Shown here in pieces: positions 1 to 7,847 of a stretch of 64,000 nucleotides of DNA. Both the position numbers and the translations under genes were made by a program. Position 1 is the stretch's first letter; every line of letters starts with the position of its first letter. Source of the stretch: Candidatus Thiodiazotropha sp. CDECU1 (lineage in GTDB: Bacteria; Pseudomonadota; Gammaproteobacteria; Chromatiales; Chromatiaceae); contig NZ_OY734020.1 of NCBI RefSeq assembly GCF_963455295.1, forward strand, positions 4,278,001 through 4,342,000, read 5' to 3'. Below the pieces are notes generated by a model, which was given only the letters and a program-made list of their open reading frames with translations, searched no databases and was not told the origin of the DNA.

Positions 1-556
1 TCTGATCCTTGTTTGGGTAGAGCCAGCCAGAGAATAGCCGGGTCAAGAGCGGCATCACAGCATAGGTCAGACAGACCACCACCAGTGCTGTCAGGATGAA
101 TGTCTGCAGCAGCCTGGGGAACTCGGATATCAGCGGTCCGAGCAGGCCGCTCAGCAATGTCACCAGGCAGAACACACCCAACCAGACCAACAGGGCCATT
201 TTATATTTCGGCGGATGTACATTCATGGCGCAGGTCGGCAGGGTGAACCAGGCCTCGAGTCCGGAAATGGTCTCTACCTGCCTGGGCTCGCTGACCTCTT
301 CGGCTATGGCGCGCCACTCTTCGCGCTCAGTGGAATTTTCCCAGCGTTCAAGATTGCTGCGTCGATCGAATTTAAAGACTATCCGATACTCTCCACCTGG
401 CCTTGATGGGCGAAAGATATTTGCCCCCATGTGCCCTTGATGCTGCAAGGCAGCCTGGGTTATACCAGTGAGATAGTCCTCGAATGCCTGCTCCTTACCC
501 GGTTTTGGCCGACGGGTAACGAGCACCGTCACGGGTGGATCTGGGGTTTTTTCCAT
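1..556 (-). CDS. Antibiotic-biosynthesis-monooxygenase-like (ABM) membrane protein, partial
   Basis: The reading frame starts at ATG 556 and runs off the left edge of the window, so its C-terminus is missing; about 185 codons are visible. A GAGGAG ribosome site lies 7 bases before the ATG. The first 100 residues look like a ferredoxin-like ABM fold (VTVLVTRRPKPGKEQAFEDY near the start). Two hydrophobic helices follow (about residues 118-140 and 148-170). Such ABM-plus-two-helix proteins are common, but their substrate is unknown. It follows the GST gene by 12 bases on the same strand and is probably the last gene of the catabolic run. The family call rests on the N-terminal pattern only. Confidence 0.72.
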   Translation of the reverse strand, partial: MEKTPDPPVTVLVTRRPKPGKEQAFEDYLTGITQAALQHQGHMGANIFRPSRPGGEYRIVFKFDRRSNLERWENSTEREEWRAIAEEVSEPRQVETISGLEAWFTLPTCAMNVHPPKYKMALLVWLGVFCLVTLLSGLLGPLISEFPRLLQTFILTALVVVCLTYAVMPLLTRLFSGWLYPNKDQ

Positions 557-568
557 CAGAGCGACTCC

Positions 569-1213
569 TCAAGCAAAGATCTGCCAACCTCGGCGCAGCG
601 CTTCACTCACCACGCCCGGCGAAGTATCCAGGAATTCACTCCGCTTGGCCATCCGATCGAACCAATCGGCGAGCAAGGGTGTTTGCGGTGGAGGCATACC
701 ATAGGCCATGGCCAGACCGAATCGGCTGGCCAGGACATAATCGGGGATACCGGCATGCGCTACAAAATAATCTGACTCCAACAAGGCCTTCTCCAGCCTT
801 GGCAAGGCCAGATGCCACTCCTGCATGGCCTCGGCTATGATCTCCTGATCCCACTCTCTCGGTTGACGCTGCCGGCGTTCAAAAACCAGCTTGCGCACTG
901 CCCCGCCAACCTGTGTGTCTGCATAGTGAGCAACTCCCCGGGCCAGGGCGCGTTCCCTTGCCGAGGCGGGTAACAGATCGCCATAACTATCGTTCAGGTA
1001 TTCAAGCATTACCCCTGACTCGGTGATGACGATTTCATCGATCATGAGCACAGGCACAGTGTTAGCGGGGGCAAATTTCCGCCAACTCTGCAGATGCGCC
1101 GGATCGTCATATGGGTAAGGTTGATACTCCACACCACAACGTTGCAACGCCATGCGTACCCGCCAGCAGAAGGGGCATTCAGGTTTGTCGTAGAGCCTGA
1201 CTTCCCCGTTCAT
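569..1213 (-). CDS. Glutathione S-transferase family protein with CPFC thioredoxin-like motif
   Basis: A 214-residue protein with a thioredoxin-like N-terminal domain (CPFC at about residues 13-16, the VPVL cis-proline, and ESGVMLEYLN for the gamma-glutamyl contact) and an all-helical C-terminal half. This matches small GSTs of the glutaredoxin-2 or stringent-starvation-protein type. I chose the ATG at 1213 because it overlaps the stop of the upstream isomerase gene as ATGA. A longer frame reaching 1294 would run deep into that gene. GSTs of this kind accompany aromatic pathways, where they can open epoxides, dehalogenate or isomerise ring-cleavage products. Here that role is inference from position beside a glutathione-type isomerase. 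Confidence 0.82.
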   Translation of the reverse strand: MNGEVRLYDKPECPFCWRVRMALQRCGVEYQPYPYDDPAHLQSWRKFAPANTVPVLMIDEIVITESGVMLEYLNDSYGDLLPASARERALARGVAHYADTQVGGAVRKLVFERRQRQPREWDQEIIAEAMQEWHLALPRLEKALLESDYFVAHAGIPDYVLASRFGLAMAYGMPPPQTPLLADWFDRMAKRSEFLDTSPGVVSEALRRGWQIFA

Positions 1214-1806
1214 ATTCGGGACAATCTCCTCTCCTGCAGGTATTCCATGACAAACTCGATACGATCCTGCCCCCAGAAGATCTGATCTTCGCAAATGAAG
1301 GTGGGCACTCCAACCGCCCCCTTCTCCTCGGCCTCGCTCCAGTTTTGCGCCAATGTGGCTTGACGCACAGGGTCCTGGGCCGCATCGGCCAACTCATCCC
1401 GATCCAATCCGATCTCGCTGCCCACATCGAGTAACACTTCGAGCTCACCGATATCCTTACCCTCGGCCCACTCCTTGCGCATCACCTCGACAATGTACGG
1501 GCGCAGCAATCCCTTCTCCTCCGCCAACAGAGAGCCCGCTCCGGCCAGAGTTGGATCAGTGGTTTTCGGCGGGGGATTGACGGGGATACCCAGGCGCCTG
1601 GCGAAGCGCGCCATATCCTGGCGCGCGATCGGGAGCCGCTTAACCGCCACCTCCGGTGGCGAACGCCCATCCCAGCCACCCAATGGACGCCATATCAGAT
1701 TGGTACGATAGCCATCAAAGATACGCCAGATGGTTTTACTTGCCAGATAGCAGTAGGGACTGCGGAAGTTGAAATAGAGATAGACGTCGGCTGGTTCGGT
1801 GATCAT
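1210..1806 (-). CDS. 2-hydroxychromene-2-carboxylate isomerase-like protein (DsbA/kappa-GST fold)
   Basis: A 198-residue protein of the NahD/HCCA isomerase family. It has FNFRSPYCYLA near the N-terminus (active serine/cysteine region), a helical insert, then GVPTF with the cis-proline and a closing WGQDR. Family members use glutathione to isomerise hydroxychromene carboxylates in naphthalene degradation. Many homologues outside naphthalene loci have unknown substrates. Its stop overlaps the start of the GST gene by four bases, so the two are probably translated together. A terminator just upstream (1830-1859) separates it from the DUF1329 gene, though read-through is possible. No naphthalene dioxygenase is seen in the window, so the substrate is open. 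Confidence 0.85.
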   Translation of the reverse strand: MITEPADVYLYFNFRSPYCYLASKTIWRIFDGYRTNLIWRPLGGWDGRSPPEVAVKRLPIARQDMARFARRLGIPVNPPPKTTDPTLAGAGSLLAEEKGLLRPYIVEVMRKEWAEGKDIGELEVLLDVGSEIGLDRDELADAAQDPVRQATLAQNWSEAEEKGAVGVPTFICEDQIFWGQDRIEFVMEYLQERRLSRI

Positions 1807-1829
1807 GCTTCACGCTATGTGTCTGAGAT

Positions 1830-1859
1830 AAAAAATGCCCGGCGCTGATGCGCCGGGCA
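1830..1859 (-). terminator. Rho-independent terminator after the DUF1329 gene
   Basis: A 10-base-pair GC-rich stem (TGCCCGGCGC paired with GCGCCGGGCA, loop of four) is followed on the minus strand by TTTTTTAT. It lies directly downstream of the DUF1329 stop and should end the DUF1302-DUF1329 transcript. Confidence 0.85.
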
Positions 1860-1870
1860 AGGGCACGGTA

Positions 1871-3181
1871 TCAACGACCGGAAGCTCTGAGATTCTGTAC
1901 GGTAAATTTATTCGCCGGATTCAATGCAGGATCGACTTGACCCTTGAACTGACCTGTCGTGCAGTGCATGGCCTGCACATCGATCATGGTGAAGGAGTCA
2001 TCGATAGCCACACCGGTTCCCTTGTTTTTCGGCAGGTGGTGATCCGGATGCGCCTGCCCGATCTGCCAGCTCTTCCACAGATCACCCTTGCGGTCATAGG
2101 TCAGGGTACGCGGGATGGTGAAGGTCTGTGCATCGATATAATGCACTCGCTTGCTGATCGGGTGATTGGGATCCCGCGGCTTGTTCTCCAGTTCATAGAC
2201 CTTGCGCAACTGCCAGGTAATCTGCGGAAAACAGTTACCCTTGTCACCCATCTCGACAAACTGATAGCCGTCTGACTCCTTGTGCTCCTCGGAAAGCTTC
2301 AGGCTGTTGTGATTGTAAAAGGGAACCAGGATGTTTTTAGCCCCCTTGAAGTTCCACTCCATATCGTTGATACGGCCGTTGTACCCCTCGAAGTCCTCGA
2401 TCATCACATCGGATCCGAGAAACGCATCTGTCACCTGCCCCGATGCGAGACGGCGTACCCGCCGTTGAAAGCCGAGATAGAGCCAGGCGTTGTCACGCTT
2501 GAGATCATCCTCATAGCGATGGATCAACAACTGGGTATCCTTGACGTCAAACGGTTCCAGCGCCTGCACATAAATGGCGCGGAACAGCTTTGAAGGATTG
2601 GGTGAGATCTCCGGTAACGGCTCCTGATTGACACGATGCATATAGTTAAGGAAATGGAAATTGAACTTGATGGTTCTCTCCAACTTGCCGGAGTTCATAT
2701 CCTTGTATTTCCAGTAAAACGGATAGATCGCGGCATTATCGCCCCAGTTGTAGCCGTACTTGTAGTTCCAGGCGAGCTTCTCTCCCGCCCGCGGGTCGTC
2801 CAGCGAGGGTTCTTCGGGAAACGGGCGTCCGGCAATGAAGCCCTCGATCTCACCTGATTTCTCACCCAGCTTCACCTTTCCCAGGCCGTCTCTGGTGGCC
2901 TGTACATAGTTGGGATGCAGATCGAACGAAGTGGTCTCACCCACTGTTATCTTTGTCCATCCCTGAGTGACGAACTCGAACATGGCTGGATCGATGACAG
3001 CCTTGAACTGCTCCACATTCGACTGATCGATAACCAGACCCGCTTTCAACCCATCATGGGTCGGTACACCACCCTTGTAGGGGTAGAAACTCATCTCCAC
3101 ATCTTCATTGGTCGCGGCCTGCACAGGCAGCGTGGCGGCTAATACCAGTCCCGCCGTCAGCGTTGATTTAAGCAAACGCAT
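1871..3181 (-). CDS. DUF1329 family periplasmic/outer-membrane-associated protein
   Basis: A 436-residue exported protein with a signal peptide (MRLLKSTLTAGLVLAATLPVQAA). The rest is a DUF1329 domain, recognisable from the long beta-rich body and the motif around FQRRVRRL. The start at 3181 is preceded by GGAGG eight bases upstream; an in-frame ATG 15 bases earlier overlaps that ribosome site and is less likely. DUF1329 proteins have a LolB/LolA-like beta-barrel fold and are nearly always encoded beside DUF1302 outer-membrane proteins and RND/MMPL exporters, as here. They are thought to carry hydrophobic molecules across the periplasm, but no substrate is established. The gene follows the DUF1302 gene by 23 bases and shares its sigma-54-type promoter. 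Confidence 0.9.
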   Translation of the reverse strand: MRLLKSTLTAGLVLAATLPVQAATNEDVEMSFYPYKGGVPTHDGLKAGLVIDQSNVEQFKAVIDPAMFEFVTQGWTKITVGETTSFDLHPNYVQATRDGLGKVKLGEKSGEIEGFIAGRPFPEEPSLDDPRAGEKLAWNYKYGYNWGDNAAIYPFYWKYKDMNSGKLERTIKFNFHFLNYMHRVNQEPLPEISPNPSKLFRAIYVQALEPFDVKDTQLLIHRYEDDLKRDNAWLYLGFQRRVRRLASGQVTDAFLGSDVMIEDFEGYNGRINDMEWNFKGAKNILVPFYNHNSLKLSEEHKESDGYQFVEMGDKGNCFPQITWQLRKVYELENKPRDPNHPISKRVHYIDAQTFTIPRTLTYDRKGDLWKSWQIGQAHPDHHLPKNKGTGVAIDDSFTMIDVQAMHCTTGQFKGQVDPALNPANKFTVQNLRASGR

Positions 3182-3204
3182 GTTTATAACCTCCATAACA
3201 ATAC

Positions 3205-5133
3205 TTAGAAGCGGTAACGCAGGGTGACTTGAAACTCATCCTCTGCCTGGGCCATTCCGATAGGCCCGGATCGAAAACGACCTAGGGGCTCGTATCCGGC
3301 CAGGTTGCGCAGACTCAGATCACCCGGACTGCCGGTTCCGGTAAACGGGGGAAAGGGGTTACAGGCGCGACAATCGTCGAACTCCTGGGCACCATCACCC
3401 ACCTTGACATTGGCACCGACAGTGAGACGCAGATTGTCACTGATCAACCAGTCGACAGAGGGCGCGATTACGCTGGCGTGGGCCTTGAAATCATGCGCCA
3501 TAATCACCTGCGGACTCACCCGGTCGTTCTTGAACCAGCCCTTTATCAGGAAGGTGCCAACATGGTTGATCTCCCAATTGGGGATACCCACTTCGATACC
3601 GTTGACCGTATCTCGCTCATGATCGACCAGGTATTCACCAAACAGCTGGGCGGAGAGCAGGAAGGCACGTCGCTCGTTAAGAAAGGGAATGAAGGTCGGA
3701 CGGTCCCAACCGATCACATACCGGAATACGTCAGAATCTGAATAGAGCTCCGGACGCAGGGTATTGGCAAACTCCTCACCCTCGGTATAGGCCGCCTCGA
3801 CACGAAACACGGACTTGATGTCATCCACATAGAAATCAAGCGATCCGCCGAGAAGATTGACCCGGGGGAAGTGCATATCGAAAGCGATCAGATAATCGTA
3901 GCTCTGGGACTCGATATCGGTAGTGAAAGGATTATCCGCCGTGTCCACCACCCCACGCAGGGAGGGTAGTTGGGAACGGTAGGTGAGGGCGTTCAGCGAG
4001 AAGCCCAAACCCTGATAGTCACCCTCCAGTTTGACGCCGAACTGGGAATTGCTTATGGACCAGTCGGGCAGGTGCACATCGCGGATACCGATGACGTGCT
4101 CGGGAAAATCGGTGGAGAGGGCGCCGCCGGCAAAATTCGCCACCGAGCAGCCGTTATCCCAGCAGTTCTTCATGGCGCGGAAGAAACTACCCGCATCGAG
4201 AATCGCATAGGGTGTGCCGCCCTGACCCAGATTGTTGGGACGGAACTTTTCTAAGTTCCAGACAAACTGCATGTTCAGGTCATCAAAAGTTTCGGTGGCA
4301 CCCATCCGATACTCACCGGTGGCCATCCACATGGGTATGCGGATATCCTCCAGCTCGTCGTAGATGTTGTGGCGTGAATAATCGACAGGATTGATCACAT
4401 CCAGCACGCGAAACAGATCGGTACGTCCCCAGACCACCTGCTGCCGGCCAAAACGGAAGTTCCAGGTGGCGCCACTATCGGTCGGCATGGTGGCATCGAT
4501 GTAGGCCTCCCGCAGGAAGTCGAGTCGATCATTGAATTCCGGATACTTCAGATCGCTCTCATCGTAGTCGAGATAGTCATCGATACAGCCTCGGGAATCC
4601 ACGTCACAGGGCCGTACCGGGACACCCATGCCGACGCCACCCTCTGTATCGTGTATCGCACTGCCAAGATTGTCCAAACCCTGATTGGGATTCTCGGTGG
4701 TGTCGAAGCCGAAGCCCAATACCCCCGTTGAGACATCAGAAGCGCCCCATGCACTGGTACCTGAACCACCGATCGATTCCATTCCGATCTCGCCGCCAGC
4801 CTCGCTGCCGAACTGATCGTCATTGAGATCGTAGACCGCATCGTAGCTCGCACGAAAGGTACCGACGAAACTGAGGTTGGAAAATGGGCCTTTGGCGCCG
4901 TAATCCTTGGAACCCTCGATCTGAACCGTATTGCGCATCTTGCTCAAACCCACATGGCGGCGCGTATAAGTAGCGTTTTCAACAAATCCGTTGATCTGCA
5001 GCGTGCCGTCCTCAGAGGTGTAGGCCAGCGCCTGACCACCACTGAAACAGGCGGCAATGACGGCAGGCAACAGGGCTGCTTGAATGACCGGATGCTTCCT
5101 TCCCGGTTGTTGTTTCTTGCTATCTAGGAACAT
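3205..5133 (-). CDS. DUF1302 family outer-membrane protein
   Basis: A 642-residue protein with an N-terminal signal peptide ending at about GGQALA, many alternating beta strands and a C-terminal phenylalanine (LRYRF), the usual signature of an outer-membrane beta-barrel. DUF1302 proteins pair with DUF1329 proteins and RND exporters in many aromatic-, steroid- and hydrocarbon-degrading bacteria. The start at 5133 is chosen because GGAGGAGG lies 6-8 bases before it; the ATG 18 bases upstream is the source of that ribosome site. A -24/-12 promoter sits about 45 bases upstream. Likely role by inference: passage of hydrophobic substrates through the outer membrane. Substrate and direction are unknown. 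Confidence 0.9.
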   Translation of the reverse strand: MFLDSKKQQPGRKHPVIQAALLPAVIAACFSGGQALAYTSEDGTLQINGFVENATYTRRHVGLSKMRNTVQIEGSKDYGAKGPFSNLSFVGTFRASYDAVYDLNDDQFGSEAGGEIGMESIGGSGTSAWGASDVSTGVLGFGFDTTENPNQGLDNLGSAIHDTEGGVGMGVPVRPCDVDSRGCIDDYLDYDESDLKYPEFNDRLDFLREAYIDATMPTDSGATWNFRFGRQQVVWGRTDLFRVLDVINPVDYSRHNIYDELEDIRIPMWMATGEYRMGATETFDDLNMQFVWNLEKFRPNNLGQGGTPYAILDAGSFFRAMKNCWDNGCSVANFAGGALSTDFPEHVIGIRDVHLPDWSISNSQFGVKLEGDYQGLGFSLNALTYRSQLPSLRGVVDTADNPFTTDIESQSYDYLIAFDMHFPRVNLLGGSLDFYVDDIKSVFRVEAAYTEGEEFANTLRPELYSDSDVFRYVIGWDRPTFIPFLNERRAFLLSAQLFGEYLVDHERDTVNGIEVGIPNWEINHVGTFLIKGWFKNDRVSPQVIMAHDFKAHASVIAPSVDWLISDNLRLTVGANVKVGDGAQEFDDCRACNPFPPFTGTGSPGDLSLRNLAGYEPLGRFRSGPIGMAQAEDEFQVTLRYRF

Positions 5134-5178
5134 CCTAGCCTCCTCCCACAACGTAATTAATGTATGCAGAACTAACTA

Positions 5179-5194
5179 TGCAGCTGGCATGCCA
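5179..5194 (-). promoter_or_regulatory. Sigma-54 (-24/-12) promoter of the DUF1302-DUF1329 operon
   Basis: On the minus strand the sequence reads TTGGCATGCCAGCTGCAT. The GG and GC doublets have exactly the canonical spacing of the TGGCACG-N4-TTGCA consensus, and only two core positions deviate. Predicted transcription would start near 5167, giving a leader of about 35 bases before the ATG at 5133. A sigma-54 promoter needs an enhancer-binding activator, and the only candidate in the window is the DmpR-type protein at 24888. A weak UAS-like dyad (TTCGATAATTATTCAA, 5304-5319) lies about 144 bases upstream of the predicted start. Confidence 0.75.
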
Positions 5195-5259
5195 AGTTTT
5201 AAGTCATTGAATATATTGATATTTATAAACCACTTAAGAGGCGGGTTACCGATATAGTA

Positions 5260-5275
5260 AAAATATCGATATTTT
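5260..5275. promoter_or_regulatory. 16-bp perfect palindrome AAAATATCGATATTTT, candidate operator
   Basis: A perfect inverted repeat lies in the AT-rich region about 100 bases upstream of the predicted DUF1302 transcription start. The same ATCGAT-centred motif recurs several times between dmpP and the GntR gene (16409-16473). That suggests one regulator acts at both places, most simply the GntR protein encoded at 16587. No binding evidence exists. Confidence 0.5.
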
Positions 5276-5322
5276 CTTTTATCATATGATGATTGGTGAT
5301 TATTTCGATAATTATTCAAGAC

Positions 5323-5352
5323 CAAAAAAAAGGCCGGAAATGAGTTCCGGCC
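5323..5352 (-). terminator. Rho-independent terminator downstream of the RND transporter gene
   Basis: An eight-base-pair stem GGCCGGAA/TTCCGGCC with a five-base loop is followed on the minus strand by a run of eight T. It lies about 100 bases downstream of the RND stop at 5454 and upstream of the DUF1302 promoter, so it separates the two transcripts. Confidence 0.85.
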
Positions 5353-5453
5353 AATTACCAAGATTCCAGGCAGCTGAGTTCTGATTTATCAGTTTTGAAT
5401 CCGAATGTTCATGACCACTGATACCCGCATAGCTCAAAACTCAAAACCGCATT

Positions 5454-7847
5454 TCATGCTGTTGCTTTCTCCGCATACAGCACACCGTCCTCATCGTAGT
5501 GGGCGCTGCCGATGAAGCTGGGGCGAAAGATCATCACCCAGGAGGGCACGATAAAGGTTGCCGCCAGGGCGTTGAGGATCAACATCACCACCAGCAACAG
5601 GGCTGCATCCGCCTGAAAACGCAGATCCGACAGGAAGACCCACATGATCACACCGCCGATCAGGCAGGCGGCGGTAAAACCGATTGCCTTGCCGGTGGTG
5701 GCGATGGCGCGTAACACGGCATGCTGCAGATCGCCGGAGGCCTTGGCGGTCTCCTCCCTGATCCGGTCCATGATGTAGATGGAGTAATCGATGCCGACAC
5801 CTATGCCCACAGCGATAATCGGCACCGTATTCACATTGATACCGATTGCCGCGAGTCCCATATAGGCATAGGTCGAAACGGTGCAGAACACCATCGCCAG
5901 GAACATGATGAACCCGGCATGCAGTGACATATAGAACCAGGTTACGAAGATGAAGATCAGGGCAAGCACCAGGGGAATGATCAGCATATTGCTTTCGTAT
6001 GCCGACTCGTTCATGGCGGCGGTGACGCCGACCAGACCGCCGGCCAGCTCGATATGCAGTCCCTCCACCTGATTGGCCGGGTCGTTGATCCACTCCTTGG
6101 CACGATGGATCGCACGCCGAATGGTCTTCGCCTGATGGTCCTTGTAGAAGAAGACTATGTTCGCCACCCGGTCGTCGGTATCGACAAACTCCTTGAGTGC
6201 ACCGGGTACCGGGCTGGACGCCATGTAGGCGAACATCAGACCACCCACATAGGCCTCGGTGTCAGGAATAATCGCCCAGCGGGGATCGTCGGAGTGAAAA
6301 ATCCGGTTCACCTGCTTGACCAGATCGGGTACCGCCTTGGCGCCCCCGAGTTCCGGATCGAGCAACATATGGTTTTGAAAGGCCTCGATGGCCTGCAGCA
6401 CATCAGGACGTTTCATCCCGCCGTTGTTATCCGTTCTGGCGACGATGTAGAGCTCTTCTGATCCTGGAAAACGCTCGTTGATCGCCTTCGACGACAGATT
6501 GTAGTCGTGATCCAGATAGAGAATTGGCGAACCGGGCTCCGACTCGCCGATCTGCACCCGGCTGCTGAGCTGAGCCCCTACCAGCAGGATCAGACCGGCA
6601 ATGCCCAGCACGATAATACCCCCCTGGCGGTTGGCGACCAGGGCCGCTACCTTGCCAAACAGGGCGTCCTCCGCCGCTGGCCGCTTGGCGGCCTTTTTTG
6701 GCTTTGGCAGCAGGGAGAGTATCAACGGCACGGCTATCAGAACAGTGAACACCACGCAGACCGCCCACAGGGATGCATAGATACCCAGTTTCACATTGAT
6801 CGGTACCGATCCGAGGGCAATCAGCAGCAATCCTATGGCGTCCGACACGATCCCCAGACTGCCAGGCCGGAAGAGTGAATCGAAGGTACGGTGGGCCGCT
6901 TCCCGGGAGTCATCCACCTCTTCCAACTCGCCATAAAAGCGCTGCACCAACTGAATGGCATGGGACATGGCCCGCGCCGAGATGAGAAACGGGATCACCA
7001 GGGTCAGGGGGTCCAGGTTGTAATCGAGCAGTGACAGGATACCTAGGCCCCAGATTGCCGAGATGGTGATACCGAACATGGGCAGGAGAATGCCGTAGGC
7101 CCGACGGAAATAGATGATCAACAGGAACAGCATGATCCCCACCGTGGTGGTGAAGATCAGGAACAGCTGATCCAGGTAACTGTAGACCCAGCCCCAGAGC
7201 ATGGGTTGTCCGGTGGCATAGATCGCCACGTCCTCGGCCCCTTCAGTCGCCCGAATCTGTTGCAGCTGACCAAAGATTTCAGCATAGTTCAGCTGCCCCT
7301 CGTTGAACTGGGCCTTGATCAGCGCCGCCTTGAGATCGGGAGAGACCAGCAGGCCGAAGACCCTGGGGTTGCTCATCACGTCGTCGCGCAGCTTGTTCAG
7401 CTCCTCACTCGTCCAGTCGGTCTTGAGTGGATCGTAGTAGGGCTGGGAGTTGACGTCGCCGGTATCGGTGAGCCAGACCTTGCGCGAGGTGCGATGGGTC
7501 AGACTCGCCAGCAGGTTGTGATTGATGCCACTCACATTATCCACCGCCTGGGTGATACGGTGGATACGGGCCAGGGTCTCCTGGGTGAAGATGTCGCCCT
7601 TTTCCACCACGATCGCCATCACCACGTTGTTGGCGCCACCAAAGGTGTCGCGAATGGAGTTGTGCAGCTTGATGTACTCATGCTCCTGGGGCAACAGATC
7701 AGAAAAATCCGAGTACATCTGTACCTTGGGTACCTGGAAGGCGAAAAACAGGGTCAACGCCGCGATAAGCACAAGAAAGACCTTGGGATAGCGGAACACC
7801 AGATCGTCGATGTTTTTCAGCCAGTGGGAGAAGGCGTGGATGGTCAT
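5454..7847 (-). CDS. RND superfamily (MMPL-type) transporter
   Basis: A 797-residue inner-membrane protein with the classical duplicated RND layout: helix 1 at about residues 20-40, a large periplasmic loop, helices 2-6 from about 225 to 380, helix 7 near 415, a second periplasmic loop, and helices 8-12 from about 630 to the end. The family motif GIGVGIDYSIYIMDR lies in the second helix bundle. It resembles the hydrophobe/lipid exporter branch (MmpL, HpnN, BCCT-like), not the multidrug AcrB branch. It starts at 7847, overlapping the YCF48-type lipoprotein gene by ATGA. Position in the aromatic island suggests movement of aromatic or hydrophobic compounds, or membrane-lipid adjustment under solvent stress; this is inference. 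Confidence 0.9.
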   Translation of the reverse strand: MTIHAFSHWLKNIDDLVFRYPKVFLVLIAALTLFFAFQVPKVQMYSDFSDLLPQEHEYIKLHNSIRDTFGGANNVVMAIVVEKGDIFTQETLARIHRITQAVDNVSGINHNLLASLTHRTSRKVWLTDTGDVNSQPYYDPLKTDWTSEELNKLRDDVMSNPRVFGLLVSPDLKAALIKAQFNEGQLNYAEIFGQLQQIRATEGAEDVAIYATGQPMLWGWVYSYLDQLFLIFTTTVGIMLFLLIIYFRRAYGILLPMFGITISAIWGLGILSLLDYNLDPLTLVIPFLISARAMSHAIQLVQRFYGELEEVDDSREAAHRTFDSLFRPGSLGIVSDAIGLLLIALGSVPINVKLGIYASLWAVCVVFTVLIAVPLILSLLPKPKKAAKRPAAEDALFGKVAALVANRQGGIIVLGIAGLILLVGAQLSSRVQIGESEPGSPILYLDHDYNLSSKAINERFPGSEELYIVARTDNNGGMKRPDVLQAIEAFQNHMLLDPELGGAKAVPDLVKQVNRIFHSDDPRWAIIPDTEAYVGGLMFAYMASSPVPGALKEFVDTDDRVANIVFFYKDHQAKTIRRAIHRAKEWINDPANQVEGLHIELAGGLVGVTAAMNESAYESNMLIIPLVLALIFIFVTWFYMSLHAGFIMFLAMVFCTVSTYAYMGLAAIGINVNTVPIIAVGIGVGIDYSIYIMDRIREETAKASGDLQHAVLRAIATTGKAIGFTAACLIGGVIMWVFLSDLRFQADAALLLVVMLILNALAATFIVPSWVMIFRPSFIGSAHYDEDGVLYAEKATA

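Noticed and set aside
5176-5361. Minus-strand 61-codon frame in the AT-rich region between the DUF1302 and RND genes
   Set aside because: It covers the sigma-54 promoter, the palindrome and the RND terminator, has no ribosome site and has biased low-complexity composition.
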